Shown: positions 49,984 through 59,140, counted from the stretch's first letter. The stretch is DNA of 64,000 bases from Gardnerella coleohominis (GCF_002896555.1 NZ_MNLH01000002.1:1-64000); one strand, 5' to 3'. Notes: generated by a model not told the origin, from the sequence alone. Made by a program: numbers and translations.

Positions 49984-51105
49984 CTACTGCTGACGCATAG
50001 GGACAACCAAATAGCGATAATCTAATGATTCATCTCCATCTTCTTCTTGTTGTCCATTAAATTCTACAGGTGAAGTTGCTGTCTTGATTTTTACATGAAC
50101 AAAAGGTTCAGTAATATTATTCAAACCTTCAAGTAAGAAGTTAGGATTGAATTTTACTTGAATATCTTCTCCGTCCATGTCTATATCGAGATTTTCTTTT
50201 GCTTGAGATTCATTAGAATCACCAGCAAAAAGAGTTAATTCTTGGCCTGAGAAAGACAAAGTAATAGAAGGATCTCTTTCAACAACCAAAGAAACTCTTC
50301 TAATAGCGTTAAGAAGATTTTGCCTATTAATCACAGCGTGAATAGGATAATCTTTAGCAAATAAACGATCTACAGATGGGAATTCACTATCTATAAGTTG
50401 TGCAGTACTAGAATGTCCCGAATTTTCAAATCCTAAAAGCGTTGGATCTTCGTCATTCAAATTAATGATAACGTTATTTTTATCATTAACAGATCTTGAA
50501 ACGTCTTTAAGAAGATTTCCCATAACAAGCGTATCAGCATTAATATCTTGCTTTTCAGGAGTCCACTTAAATGTAGTTCTTGCCAACCTATATCGATCAG
50601 TTGAAGTCATTGTAACAGAATCATTTTCAAAATGAATATGGATTCCTCGCAAAACAGGTCGTTCATCTTCGCGAGAAACAGCAACAGAAGCCTGATTAAC
50701 AGCCTGAACAAATGTTGGAGCATCAACTTGACCCAATTTATTAGGCATAGCAGGTAAATCAGGGTATTCTCCATTAGGCATAAGTTGCAAAGTAAAAGTT
50801 GATTTTCCTGAAGTAATAGTAAGCGTCGTTTCATTAGAGCTTAAATAAGTATTTTCTGCAGGCAGAAGTTTTGTAATGTCTGCCATAAGTTTTCCAAGAA
50901 CTAATACGCTTCCTGTTTCATCAATGCCAGCTTCAATATGATTTCTGCTTGAAACTTGATAGTTAAAAGCTGAAAGGTTAAGCGTACCATCTTCTGCTTC
51001 AATTTTTAATCCAGCGAGAATAGGATTAGCTGGGCGAGAATCAATAATTCTTGTAGTCCAAGCTACTGCTTCTGCAAAAGCTGCAGAATTAACTTCTACT
51101 TTCAT
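49984..51105 (-). CDS. dnaN: DNA polymerase III beta sliding clamp
   Basis: Ring-shaped processivity clamp of the replisome, three similar domains over 373 aa. Recognisable segments are RPVLRGIHIHFE, TDRYRLARTTF and the C-terminal YRYLVVPMRQQ ending. GAGGAAGC precedes the ATG. It is immediately next to the origin region. Confidence 0.98.
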   Translation of the reverse strand: MKVEVNSAAFAEAVAWTTRIIDSRPANPILAGLKIEAEDGTLNLSAFNYQVSSRNHIEAGIDETGSVLVLGKLMADITKLLPAENTYLSSNETTLTITSGKSTFTLQLMPNGEYPDLPAMPNKLGQVDAPTFVQAVNQASVAVSREDERPVLRGIHIHFENDSVTMTSTDRYRLARTTFKWTPEKQDINADTLVMGNLLKDVSRSVNDKNNVIINLNDEDPTLLGFENSGHSSTAQLIDSEFPSVDRLFAKDYPIHAVINRQNLLNAIRRVSLVVERDPSITLSFSGQELTLFAGDSNESQAKENLDIDMDGEDIQVKFNPNFLLEGLNNITEPFVHVKIKTATSPVEFNGQQEEDGDESLDYRYLVVPMRQQ

Positions 51106-51253
51106 GCTTCCTCATTTCTTAAAAAGTCTGAATTTAGTTTACAGTAAGGTGCTGCCCTAATTGCTTCCTAAATAAGCAAAAAGACTAACCCTTCTTTTTA
51201 ATGTTTTTATTAAATAAATATAAAAATAATAGAAGTAATAAGCACGGTTAATA

Positions 51254-51531
51254 TGTGGATAACTCTTAAAAGACAAGAAATAAGAAGGCTTATCAAGAAT
51301 AAGAGCTTGTTAATAACATGAGGATATTAATGTGCATAACTCGACTACTTATCCACAATAAAAGCTATTTTTTAGCTTGTCCACATTTGAAAGGCGCTTA
51401 CTAACAGCTTATACACATTTTTTAGCGGCGTTTTCCACGAGTTATGCTCAGGTTTTACCCACATTTGTGAATAAGCATGTGGATAACTTTTTTATTTTTT
51501 ATTAACAGAATGCGCATAATCTTGTGGAAAA
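51254..51531. other. oriC: replication origin oriC (DnaA-box array)
   Basis: Between dnaN and dnaA lie matches to TTWTNCACA at 51254-51262 (-), 51331-51339 (-), 51349-51357 (+), 51410-51418 (+), 51466-51474 (-), 51478-51486 (-) and 51523-51531 (-). TTGTCCACA at 51378-51386 and TTTTCCACG at 51431-51439 are near-matches. The gap also has T/A-rich runs suitable for unwinding. Gene strand bias changes here, supporting the origin call. Confidence 0.9.
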
Positions 51532-51581
51532 ATAGTTTTTTAAAAATAATAAAAAAGAAAAAGGCGCTGTGGAAATAAAAA

Positions 51582-53471
51582 TTAATTATTTTGCTGAGGC
51601 TTTTCTTGCTCTTCAGGATTACTATGTTGCTTCAAGCGAACAGTCAACTCAATAACATAGTTATAGATTTCCTGCTTTTCCTTCATCTCATCGCTAATTC
51701 TCGTGTAAGCGTGCATAACGGTAGTGTGATCCCTGCCGCCAAAAACTTCACCAATATCAACCAAACTCATGCTCGTCATTTCTCGAGCAAGATACATGGC
51801 AATTTGACGAGATAAAGCAACATTCTTAGTACGAGTGCGTCCAACAATTTCATCAAAAGTTAAATGAAAATATTGAGCAACTTGGCCAATAATATCCGTC
51901 GGACGAACTTCAATGTCAGAAGCAAAGAAATCCTGAAGAGCTTTTTCTGCAAGAACTCTACTAACAGGCTGATTACTTAAAGAAGCAACAGCAGTTACAC
52001 GAGTTAAAGCACCCTCAAGCTCTCTAATATTTTCCGTAAAACGTTCCGCAATAAGATCAAGAACATCAGTAGGAATTTTTACAGCACTTATAGAAGCCAT
52101 CATCCTCAAAATAGCGATTCTGGTTTCCAAATTAGGCGGCTTAATATCAACAGTCAAACCAGATTCAAACCTAGAAATAAGACGAGATTCAAATCCTCTT
52201 AAATTCTTAGGAGCAACATCTGAAGCAATAACAATACGCTTATTGGACTGGTAAAGAGAATTAAAAGTATGGAAGAACTGCTCTAAAGTAGCCTCTTTAC
52301 CGCCTAAAAATTGAATATCATCAATAAGCAAAACATCTACTTCGCGATATCTCTTATTAAAATCAGCAATCTTATTTTGGCTCTGATTAGGCACCTGCAA
52401 AGCTTCAATAAATTCGTTAGTAAATTCCTCACTAGTCACATAACGAACTTTAAGAGAAGGATCTTTTACCAAAGCATAATTTCCAATAGCATTAAGCAAA
52501 TGTGTTTTACCTAAACCAGATCCGCCATAAATACATAAAGGATTAAAATCTCTTCCTGAACCCTCAGCAACAGCTAAAGCAACAGTGCGAGCAAAACGAT
52601 TAGAATCACCCGGAACAAAAGTATCAAAAGTAGCACAAATATTAAGATGAGTCTTAGGATCCCTCTTTACAGAAATAGAGATTTTCCCATTACCAGTGGT
52701 ATCCGGATCATGTCTAACAATACTTTCGTTCTTCATAGTTGCTAGACCGGTTGTAAGACCATCAAAATCAGGCTGAATAGGTGGTAAAGATACGTCAGAA
52801 TTATTATTTTTGGATGCAAAACTTGGATTAGACATATAATCTTCAGTTTTATTCCACAAATTAGAACTATCCCAAGAATCTGAATTACCATTCAAAAAAT
52901 CACTTTGAAAATTAGAGTTTTCGTAAGAATTCTCATAATTTTCATAAGTATTTTCATAGTTTTCGTAAGAACCATTATCTAAATCATCATTAATAGATTT
53001 TTCAGACAGACTATTATCTTGATCGTTCGAAGATGAATCCTGCTGTGAAGATTGGTTCGTATTATTTTGAGCAAATTGTTGTATGCTCTGTTGATCATTC
53101 TGTTGAATATTCTGCGCGTAATGCTGAGTACCTGTATTTTGATTATTAGAATTACGACTATTGGAATTAAGACTATTAGACGGAAGATTTTCATTAGATT
53201 TTACAATCTTAAAAGCTGGAAACATATCTTTTCCAGTGCAAATCTTCAAAGCAGTTAATAAAGGCTCATTTAACTCATTTTGAAGAGCCTGCTGTGCTGT
53301 GGGACTATTTACGCATAAAACAATAGTAGTTCCATAAATAGCTTCAGGGTGAACTCCCTCAAACCATCCTTTATCTCGAGTACTTAGCAATGCGTTATGT
53401 TGTAAAACACTAAGCGTATTGGACCATACAATGGCGGCCTGTGTAGCCGGGTCGCTGAAAGTATCAGACAT
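51582..53471 (-). CDS. dnaA: chromosomal replication initiator DnaA
   Basis: Binds DnaA boxes and opens oriC. Domain I covers about residues 1-90. Domain II is a very long Asn/Gln/Ser linker (about 93-235). The AAA+ domain has Walker [10 protein letters not shown] (316-324) and Walker [10 protein letters not shown]. Domain IV ends with [12 protein letters not shown] (from about 578). I start at the ATG at 53471, which has GGAG 4 bases upstream (629 aa). A TTG at 53486 would add five residues. The upstream region has two perfect DnaA boxes, suggesting autoregulation. Confidence 0.98.
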   Translation of the reverse strand: MSDTFSDPATQAAIVWSNTLSVLQHNALLSTRDKGWFEGVHPEAIYGTTIVLCVNSPTAQQALQNELNEPLLTALKICTGKDMFPAFKIVKSNENLPSNSLNSNSRNSNNQNTGTQHYAQNIQQNDQQSIQQFAQNNTNQSSQQDSSSNDQDNSLSEKSINDDLDNGSYENYENTYENYENSYENSNFQSDFLNGNSDSWDSSNLWNKTEDYMSNPSFASKNNNSDVSLPPIQPDFDGLTTGLATMKNESIVRHDPDTTGNGKISISVKRDPKTHLNICATFDTFVPGDSNRFARTVALAVAEGSGRDFNPLCIYGGSGLGKTHLLNAIGNYALVKDPSLKVRYVTSEEFTNEFIEALQVPNQSQNKIADFNKRYREVDVLLIDDIQFLGGKEATLEQFFHTFNSLYQSNKRIVIASDVAPKNLRGFESRLISRFESGLTVDIKPPNLETRIAILRMMASISAVKIPTDVLDLIAERFTENIRELEGALTRVTAVASLSNQPVSRVLAEKALQDFFASDIEVRPTDIIGQVAQYFHLTFDEIVGRTRTKNVALSRQIAMYLAREMTSMSLVDIGEVFGGRDHTTVMHAYTRISDEMKEKQEIYNYVIELTVRLKQHSNPEEQEKPQQNN

Positions 53472-53589
53472 ACCACTCCAATCCAAACGCGTAATAAAAG
53501 AATAAACTCTAAATTTACCTCATATGATTTACTCACAAAAGGCGTCAAAAGAATTATCAATAGAACATGTTTACTCTAACCCTAAGAAG

Positions 53590-53654
53590 TTATCCACAGC
53601 CTCGCGTGTTGAAAATACTTAATTGTTAATAACATGTGTGTAATTTGTGGATAA
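53590..53654. promoter_or_regulatory. DnaA boxes upstream of dnaA
   Basis: TTATCCACA at 53590-53598 (+) and its reverse complement at 53646-53654 lie 120-180 bases before dnaA, in the divergent dnaA-rpmH gap (53472-53902). They may mediate autoregulation or form part of the origin. Confidence 0.7.
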
Positions 53655-53864
53655 TTTTTTTGTATAAATTTTGGATTGATTTATCAAGTTTATTAAGATT
53701 CAGTTATTTATTGACAAAAATACTATTTATTTTGTTTAATTGAAGATAGTCTCACAGATTACAAGCATTTTGTTCACAATATAAACAAAATGTGTAATAA
53801 TTTGTTGAGTTTTTGCCTTTTGGTGAGGGGTAAGAGTATTTTAGTAGAGCTTGACTCATACGGG

Positions 53865-53882
53865 GCCATGCTTTTGCATGGC
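53865..53882 (+). promoter_or_regulatory. hairpin in the rpmH leader
   Basis: GCCATGC-TTTT-GCATGGC, a perfect 7-bp stem with a TTTT loop, ends 20 bases before the rpmH start. It may affect rpmH leader stability or transcription. No poly-T follows, so it is not a classic terminator. Confidence 0.5.
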
Positions 53883-53902
53883 TGAATACAGGAGCATTAG
53901 TT

Positions 53903-54037
53903 ATGAAGAGGACATTCCAGCCAAATAACCGTCGTCGTCACATGAAGCACGGCTTCCGCGTTCGCATGCGTACGCGTGCTGGCCGCGCAGTGATTAACCG
54001 TCGTCGTGCCAAGGGCCGTAAGTCGCTGTCTGCCTGA
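53903..54037 (+). CDS. rpmH: 50S ribosomal protein L34
   Basis: 44 codons starting [12 protein letters not shown] and ending AKGRKSLSA, the L34 signature. CAGGAGC lies 8 bases upstream of the ATG. It is the first gene of the rpmH-rnpA-yidD-yidC-jag-rsmG series and is divergent from dnaA. Confidence 0.98.
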   Translation: MKRTFQPNNRRRHMKHGFRVRMRTRAGRAVINRRRAKGRKSLSA

Positions 54038-54058
54038 GTTAGGGTAGCGTCGTAAAGC

Positions 54059-54550
54059 ATGGAAAGGCTGAAAAGCCATCGCGATTTCGTCGCGGTACTT
54101 AAAAAACGACGCAAAGTGAGTTCGCGGGATATCGTCGCGCATTATGTTATGCGTGACGATATGGCCGTACATAACACACTTAACGAAAAAGGTAGCGAGT
54201 GTACTAATCAGGAAACCACGGGATTTAATAGTAGTCCCGCGGAATTTTTTGATACCTTAATACAGCAAGAAAAGTCATGTGATTGTTTAAACGATAATTT
54301 ATCGCAAGAAAAATCACAAAGACTTGGACTTGCTGTATCTAAATCTGTTGGTAAAGCAGTGGTTCGTAATTTAGTAAAGCGTCGTTTTCGCGTACTCGCA
54401 CGAAAATATGAATCATTGTTACCGCGTTATTGTGATGTTGTATTGCGTGCAAAACCTAGTGCAGCCACGGCAACGTTTGCTTCTTTGAATCATCAAATTG
54501 AAAAGTTATTTACTGACATAGCTGACATAGCTAATCATTCAGATTCATAA
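54059..54550 (+). CDS. rnpA: ribonuclease P protein component
   Basis: Protein subunit of RNase P, which processes tRNA 5' ends. The N-terminus [19 protein letters not shown] and the RNA-binding RNR-type helix ([16 protein letters not shown], about 96-111) are conserved. Between them residues 36-86 form an acidic, Asn/Cys-containing insert absent from most RnpA proteins, which accounts for 163 aa against about 120. It starts 21 bases after rpmH. Confidence 0.95.
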   Translation: MERLKSHRDFVAVLKKRRKVSSRDIVAHYVMRDDMAVHNTLNEKGSECTNQETTGFNSSPAEFFDTLIQQEKSCDCLNDNLSQEKSQRLGLAVSKSVGKAVVRNLVKRRFRVLARKYESLLPRYCDVVLRAKPSAATATFASLNHQIEKLFTDIADIANHSDS

Positions 54551-54631
54551 GCAGAAGGATTTTTATCTTCTAATTGCTAGGTGTTTACTAGATATTAATT
54601 GACGCTGATTTTTTGAGAGAGGTGAAAAGAT

Positions 54632-55009
54632 ATGGCGAATAAATCTAATTCGATTTGCAGTGCATTTAATGCGAATAAAATGCAAAATAGTTTTTCTCAT
54701 ACTTTTTCATTGTCTTCTCTAATGATTAGGTCTATTCGCTGGTATCAACGAGTTATATCTTCTAAAAATCCTGCTTGTTGCCGTTATTACCCCACTTGTT
54801 CCAGATATGCTATTGAAGCATTAGAACGTTATGGAGCATTTCGTGGTGGATTATTAGCTTTATTGCGATTATTACGCTGTAGACCTTGGACGAGTTGCAG
54901 TATTGACGATGTGCCACGGAAATATTCAATTTTTTACAGATTTGCTTGGTCTAAAGCGCATGAAGAGCCACGGTTAACTCCCTTGGCTGAAGAAGACAAG
55001 GAAAAATAA
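54632..55009 (+). CDS. yidD: membrane protein insertion efficiency factor YidD
   Basis: The core IRWYQRVISSKNPACCRYYPTCS with SRYAIEALERYGAFRGG matches YidD, which assists YidC. An extra 30 residues at the N-terminus are Ser/Asn-rich. GAGAGGTG lies 8 bases upstream. The stop overlaps the yidC start as TAATG. Confidence 0.95.
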   Translation: MANKSNSICSAFNANKMQNSFSHTFSLSSLMIRSIRWYQRVISSKNPACCRYYPTCSRYAIEALERYGAFRGGLLALLRLLRCRPWTSCSIDDVPRKYSIFYRFAWSKAHEEPRLTPLAEEDKEK

Positions 55010-56016
55010 TGTTTAATCAAGATAAGTTCGTGCTTGATAATGGATTTTTTGGATGGTTCTATAAAATCCTCACGCCAGTTGAATGGGTTATGACTCAGAT
55101 AATGGCGTTATTCCATAAGTTTTTAGTTCTTATAGGAATGAACGAAATCGGATTTTCATGGGTTTTCTCAATAATCTTTTTGTTGTTAGTCGTTCACGCA
55201 TGCATTTTCCCAGCATTTGTTAAAAGCATTAAAGGAATGCGCCAAATGCAGGCTATTTCCCCAAAAATTAAGAAAATTCAACAGAAATATAAAGGGAAAA
55301 AAGATCCTGCTAGCAAGGAAGCTATGCAGCGCGAAATGATGAAGCTTTATCAGGATAACAATGCGAATCCTGCAGGATCTTGCTTACCTATGATGATTCA
55401 AGGCCCAGCGTTTATGAGTGCGTGGTACACGCTTTCCATGATTCCATTTATAGCTCGTGGAAAGCATGCTGCTCTTGGTGCCTTTGATGTTTCTGTTGCA
55501 CAGCAATTTGTGAAAACTAAGGTATTTGGTGTAGGCTTATCCGACACTTTTATTACCGTTGGCACAACAGGGAAAATAGTAATCGTATGCGTTATTGTGC
55601 TTATGTGTGTTGCAATGTGGTACATGCAATTTAATAATATTCGCAAAAATTTGCCTCCTGAAGCTAAGCAGGGCAGTCAATATACGATGCAGAAACTTAT
55701 GATGTGGGGATTCCCTCTGATTTACGTTTTCTCTGCTTTTGCACTTCCATTTGCAATGTTGATATATTGGCTTGTAAACAATATTATGAATATGCTTCGC
55801 TCAATTTGGCAGGTTTATGCTTTCCCAACTCCTGGTTCTCCGGCTGCTGAAGAAAAGGAAAAGCGTGAGCACGATAAGGAAGTTAAGCGCCGTGAACGTG
55901 AAGGATTGCCTACATTAGAAGAAGAAGCATTGCAAAAAGCTCGTGAGGACAACGAACGTCGTGAAGCTGAAGGTTTCCAGCGTAAGCAGCCTCAACGTAA
56001 GCGTAAGCGTGCTTAA
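55009..56016 (+). CDS. yidC: membrane protein insertase YidC
   Basis: Inserts proteins into the membrane alone or with Sec. Five membrane segments of the Oxa1 core are present, with the conserved KKIQQKYKGKKDPASKEAMQ cytoplasmic loop and the NPAGSCLPMMIQGPAF motif. The C-terminal 55 residues are highly charged and basic, a likely ribosome-binding tail. 335 aa. Confidence 0.96.
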   Translation: MFNQDKFVLDNGFFGWFYKILTPVEWVMTQIMALFHKFLVLIGMNEIGFSWVFSIIFLLLVVHACIFPAFVKSIKGMRQMQAISPKIKKIQQKYKGKKDPASKEAMQREMMKLYQDNNANPAGSCLPMMIQGPAFMSAWYTLSMIPFIARGKHAALGAFDVSVAQQFVKTKVFGVGLSDTFITVGTTGKIVIVCVIVLMCVAMWYMQFNNIRKNLPPEAKQGSQYTMQKLMMWGFPLIYVFSAFALPFAMLIYWLVNNIMNMLRSIWQVYAFPTPGSPAAEEKEKREHDKEVKRREREGLPTLEEEALQKAREDNERREAEGFQRKQPQRKRKRA

Positions 56017-56029
56017 TTTAAGTTTTTGA

Positions 56030-56072
56030 GTATGATGTGTGAGTATTTAAAGTTTGTACTTGCACATCATAC
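56030..56072 (+). other. hairpin after yidC
   Basis: GTATGATGTG (56030-56039) and CACATCATAC (56063-56072) form a perfect 10-bp stem with a 23-base loop, 14 bases past the yidC stop. No T run follows, so it may be an attenuator or processing signal. A TATAAT at 56142-56147 could be the -10 box for jag. Confidence 0.5.
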
Positions 56073-56241
56073 AAAATGCATAATTTAAAAAAGATAATTT
56101 AATAGAAGTATTATTATTTACAACGTTCACATTTTTTGCTTATATAATCTGTTGTTGTAAGTGATAATCTAAGTAATATTGTGATTTCATTTTAGTTAGA
56201 CTTATAAGATAAGTGCGCAACGCTTGCAATAAGGAGTAAGC

Positions 56242-56793
56242 ATGGTACAAGAAGAGGATAGAACCGTAGATCAGCTCAACGAAGAAGCAGATATCGCAGC
56301 GGATTATTTGGAAGGTTTGCTTGATATTGCTGATTATGAGGGTGATATTGAGATGGGCGTTCGCAATAATCGACCAATGATTCAGATTGTTGCTGATGAT
56401 GATACGGATATTAAGAATTTAATTGGCCGTAATGGTGAAGTTGTTGACGCATTACAGCAATTAAGCAGGCTTGCTATTCAGCAGAAAACAGGTGAGCGCT
56501 CTCATTTAATTGTAGATGTTGATGGTTTCTTAAAGCGTAAGCGTCAGCATTTGCGCGATATGGCCTTAGATGCTGTTGATGAAGCTCGTGAAACAGGCGA
56601 AGTTGTTAGCTTGCGTCCTATGAATTCGTTTGAGCGCAAAGTTATACATGACACTGTTCGAGATGAAGGATTACGCTCTAGATCTCATGGTGAAGAACCT
56701 CATCGTTATGTGACAGTTTACTTGCCTGCAAGTTTGTCTGAAGATGAATCTTCTGATGATTTAGATGATGAAGTTGTGTACGTTGACGAGTAA
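56242..56793 (+). CDS. jag: KH/R3H RNA-binding protein (Jag/KhpB)
   Basis: KH domain over about 30-110 (LIGRNGEVVDALQQL is the RNA-contacting loop) and R3H domain in VRDEGLRSRSHGEEPHRYV. KhpB proteins bind RNA and influence cell division and envelope functions. The short acidic N-terminus lacks the Jag_N domain, as usual for actinobacteria. GGAG lies 8 bases upstream. Confidence 0.95.
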   Translation: MVQEEDRTVDQLNEEADIAADYLEGLLDIADYEGDIEMGVRNNRPMIQIVADDDTDIKNLIGRNGEVVDALQQLSRLAIQQKTGERSHLIVDVDGFLKRKRQHLRDMALDAVDEARETGEVVSLRPMNSFERKVIHDTVRDEGLRSRSHGEEPHRYVTVYLPASLSEDESSDDLDDEVVYVDE

Positions 56794-56833
56794 AAATCTC
56801 TGAAATAAAACAAATCATAAAAACAAATCATAT

Positions 56834-56877
56834 AAAAGTTACATAATGAAACAAAAATGTTTTGTTATGTGACTTTT
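56834..56877 (+). terminator. terminator after jag
   Basis: AAAAGTTACATAA pairs with TTATGTGACTTTT (one G-U) around 18 bases, 40 bases past the jag stop. Confidence 0.75.
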
Positions 56878-56906
56878 GTTGATATTAAAGCAAATATTAA
56901 GGTTGC

Positions 56907-57740
56907 GTGCGTGTAAGTATGGAAGATATTTCACTTGTAGAAAATTCCGGAGATTCAGTAAAATCTGTGGATTCTGCGAATGCTAAAAATTCGGAATGCA
57001 ATTCGGAAAATAATTCTGAAGGCAATTCAGAATGCAATTCGGAAGGCAACTCGGAAAATAGCATTGATGGAAACGTTATAGACGAGTTAGAATCTTCGCC
57101 ATTATTGTCAGAAGTTCTTGGCGAAGCTCTTCCTAAATGTAGACTGTTTCATGTGAAACTTTCTCAGGAAGGTTTATTGCGAGGTTTAGTTGGCCCGCGC
57201 GATATGGGTATTTTATGGGAAAGACATATATTAAATTCTGCAGCCGTAGTTCCATTTATTCGCAAAGTAACAGCTAAAAGTAAAAATAAAACAATTGCTG
57301 ATGTTGGCAGTGGCGGAGGTTTCCCCGGCATAGTTTTAGCAGCATGCTTGCCTGATTTTCAGATAACATTAATCGAGCCAATGGAAAGGCGCGTAGCATG
57401 GTTGCAAGAGTGTGTTTCTTTGATGCAACTTGATAATGTAACTATTTTCCACGGTCGCTCTGAAGATGTAATTGCTAAAGTAAAATCGCATGAAATTAAG
57501 CCGTTTGCTGCAGTAACATGCAGAGCTGTAGCGCCTATGACTAAGTTAGCTGGATGGACAATACCACTTTTAGAGCAGCATGGCAGTCTGGTTGCTCTTA
57601 AAGGTAAATCCGCTAAACTCGAGATCGAAAAAGCTTCTAAAATGATTCGCAAAGCAGGCGGTGTAAATCCTCAGGTTGTTGAAGCACCTGTTGCACGTGG
57701 ATTGCAATCAACAACTGTTGTGCTAGTTGAGAAAGCATAA
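56907..57740 (+). CDS. rsmG: 16S rRNA m7G527 methyltransferase RsmG
   Basis: Methylates G527 of 16S rRNA; its loss gives low-level streptomycin resistance. The methyltransferase core has [14 protein letters not shown] and [15 protein letters not shown]. Before it lies an N-terminal extension of about 60 residues with repeated Asn-Ser-Glu triplets. The GTG start at 56907 has AAGG 4 bases upstream. The ATG at 56919 is too far from it. A parS-like site lies inside at 57145-57160. Confidence 0.95.
   Translation: MRVSMEDISLVENSGDSVKSVDSANAKNSECNSENNSEGNSECNSEGNSENSIDGNVIDELESSPLLSEVLGEALPKCRLFHVKLSQEGLLRGLVGPRDMGILWERHILNSAAVVPFIRKVTAKSKNKTIADVGSGGGFPGIVLAACLPDFQITLIEPMERRVAWLQECVSLMQLDNVTIFHGRSEDVIAKVKSHEIKPFAAVTCRAVAPMTKLAGWTIPLLEQHGSLVALKGKSAKLEIEKASKMIRKAGGVNPQVVEAPVARGLQSTTVVLVEKA
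57145..57160. promoter_or_regulatory. parS-like site inside rsmG
   Basis: TGTTTCATGTGAAACT matches the parS consensus at 14 of 16 positions. Confidence 0.45.
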
Positions 57741-57817
57741 TTTTGTGAATAAACGTATAGATTTATTTACAGAACCTTCCTACTTGTTGGTGCTTGAATC
57801 GACTGAGCTTGCTCAAA

Positions 57818-57842
57818 GTTGAAAGCACAGTGCGCTTTCAAC
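57818..57842. other. hairpin after rsmG
   Basis: GTTGAAAGC (57818-57826) and GCTTTCAAC (57834-57842) form a 9-bp stem with a 7-base loop, 77 bases past the rsmG stop. The surrounding 57741-57929 is more GC-rich than its neighbours and has no gene. Confidence 0.5.
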
Positions 57843-57929
57843 GCAAGCGAGGGTATGGATGTGGCTGTGAGGAATAAGGGTTGCTAGCGCGACGACCTGC
57901 CTGAGCGCTTAAAGCTCACAATGATATTA

Positions 57930-58136
57930 GTTAGGCAGAGATTTGAGATTTTTCGCCCAGAGCGAAATGAACCTCAGCACGAAGTGGTGATTCATTGAGC
58001 GAAGAAGGAAAATTGAAAAATCTCGGTGATTAGCCGAAGATTAAAAGACTAAACATGCCAAGAGCTGTCGGAGTTTCTCTTAGAGCAATGTAAAAATCTT
58101 GCGATGAGAGAAACTCCGACAACTCAGCAACACTAG
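57930..58136 (+). repeat. dispersed structured repeat, copy C
   Basis: Nearly identical to copy B, including the inner AATGAA/TTCATT stem and the CGGAGTTTCTCT/AGAGAAACTCCG stem. It is flanked by CTTAAAGCTCACAATG (57908-57923) and CTTAAAACGCACAATG (58144-58159), 14 of 16 identical. It ends 51 bases before the higA stop. Confidence 0.9.
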
Positions 58137-58142
58137 AATGGA

Positions 58143-58166
58143 GCTTAAAACGCACAATGCTGCGCT
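58143..58166 (-). repeat. left inverted repeat of the higBA cassette
   Basis: On the minus strand it starts AGCGCAGCATTG and ends TTTTAAGC. 22 of 24 bases match the right copy at 58977-59000 in opposite orientation. The pair brackets the toxin-antitoxin genes exactly. Confidence 0.7.
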
Positions 58167-58186
58167 CTAAACGCGAAATCACGTCA

Positions 58187-58519
58187 TCAGCGCGTATTTG
58201 GAACAAATTCAATCCTGCAAGTTGTATTCAAAGCATTCGCAATACGATTCAAAAGCGCAATAGTCGGATTCCTCGAGCCATTTTCCAACCTGCTAATATC
58301 CGACTGACTTATGCCAGTCTTCTCCGACAACTCAGCCTGAGTCAAACCAGCCTTTTTCCTGGCCATAACAAGAGACATAGTCAGGTCTCTTTCAGGCTGA
58401 AGCGCATCATACTCTTTCTTAAATTCAGGATCCTTAATAAGCTCGTCAGTGAGTTCATGTAAATCATTCATTCGTTTTCCCTGCTCTACTTGTTTTCCCT
58501 GCAACTCTTGCTTTTTCAT
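58187..58519 (-). CDS. XRE-family antitoxin (HigA-like)
   Basis: Helix-turn-helix protein with ARKKAGLTQAELSEKTGISQ, then SDISRLENGSRNPTI, the Xre fold. It should neutralise the toxin encoded just upstream and repress the pair. The toxin stop and this ATG overlap as TAATG. A second ATG at 58471 would give a 94-aa protein closer to the family length. GCAGGGAAAAC is repeated before both possible starts, so either could be used. Confidence 0.9.
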   Translation of the reverse strand: MKKQELQGKQVEQGKRMNDLHELTDELIKDPEFKKEYDALQPERDLTMSLVMARKKAGLTQAELSEKTGISQSDISRLENGSRNPTIALLNRIANALNTTCRIEFVPNTR

Positions 58520-58869
58520 TACAAGCCTATCTTTCTATTAAAATATTCAGCCCTTCTTTGCATAGCTACCAATATTTCACTACGCGGAGTTTTTTGCTGC
58601 TTTTTAACAAATCCGTTGGTGGCAACAATAATCTTATTCGCATCAAAAAAGTATAAAATACGCACTATGTTGCTACCTAAAATAGTGCGAAGTTCAAAAA
58701 TATGGTTGCCAACATGTTTACTAAGCGGCTCCCTTGCATCACTTCCTAACATCTCCAAACGATGCAAATCCGAAACCACTTTCGCTCGCAACTTAACGTC
58801 TAAACTTTTAATAAACTCACGTACCGGCTTATCACCATCCTCGTCAGTGTAAAAAATCACATCAAACAA
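58519..58869 (-). CDS. RelE/HigB-like toxin (Gp49 family)
   Basis: 116-aa protein starting FDVIFYTDEDGDKPVREFIKS in the second residue, the usual N-terminus of this family, with LRTILGSNIVRILYFFD and NGFVKKQQKTP as the core and C-terminal catalytic region. Members cleave mRNA on the ribosome. The longer frame to 58986 includes the predicted promoter and operator, so I use the TTG at 58869, which has CAGGGAA directly upstream. It heads a two-gene operon with the antitoxin downstream (toxin first, as in higBA). Confidence 0.85.
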   Translation of the reverse strand: MFDVIFYTDEDGDKPVREFIKSLDVKLRAKVVSDLHRLEMLGSDAREPLSKHVGNHIFELRTILGSNIVRILYFFDANKIIVATNGFVKKQQKTPRSEILVAMQRRAEYFNRKIGL

Positions 58870-58891
58870 TTCCCTGCACCCCCAACTTTTT

Positions 58892-58931
58892 ATGTTATAT
58901 ATAGCATAATCGTTTGTGTATATATCGTCAA
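58892..58931 (-). promoter_or_regulatory. higBA promoter and operator
   Basis: On the minus strand TTGACG (58926-58931) and TATGCT (58903-58908) are 17 bases apart. Overlapping the -10 is a near-perfect 16-base palindrome, ATGTTATATATAGCAT (58892-58907). This fits autorepression by the antitoxin. Confidence 0.65.
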
Positions 58932-58976
58932 ACATGTCAACTAGAGACACTCTCTCCAACGCGACGGCCTGCTTGA

Positions 58977-59000
58977 AGCGCAGCATTGCGCGCTTTAAGC
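58977..59000 (+). repeat. right inverted repeat of the higBA cassette
   Basis: AGCGCAGCATTG followed by TTTAAGC at the end, matching 58143-58166 in inverse orientation at 22 of 24 positions. It also forms a hairpin with CTTGAAGCGC just before it. Confidence 0.7.
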
Positions 59001-59140
59001 GTAGTTTTCTTACGACTTAGCCGTTCGGCTGATTTGTTGATGGAGGTATAATAAGCTGACAGTTTTGCTGGATTGTTTTATCGTCTGACTGTTTTATTAG
59101 AGAGATTTTTAACAGTGAGTGTTAGATTTGGAGGTTTGCT

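Noticed and set aside
52911..52970. CRISPR-like periodicity in dnaA
   Set aside because: It is a short codon repeat in a coding linker with no spacers; no CRISPR array or cas gene is seen in the window.
58030..58212. 60-residue open frame within repeat copy C
   Set aside because: It spans a repeat and the end of higA; the matching sequence in other copies is not conserved as protein.
58870..58986. Longer toxin start
   Set aside because: It would place the promoter and operator inside the gene.
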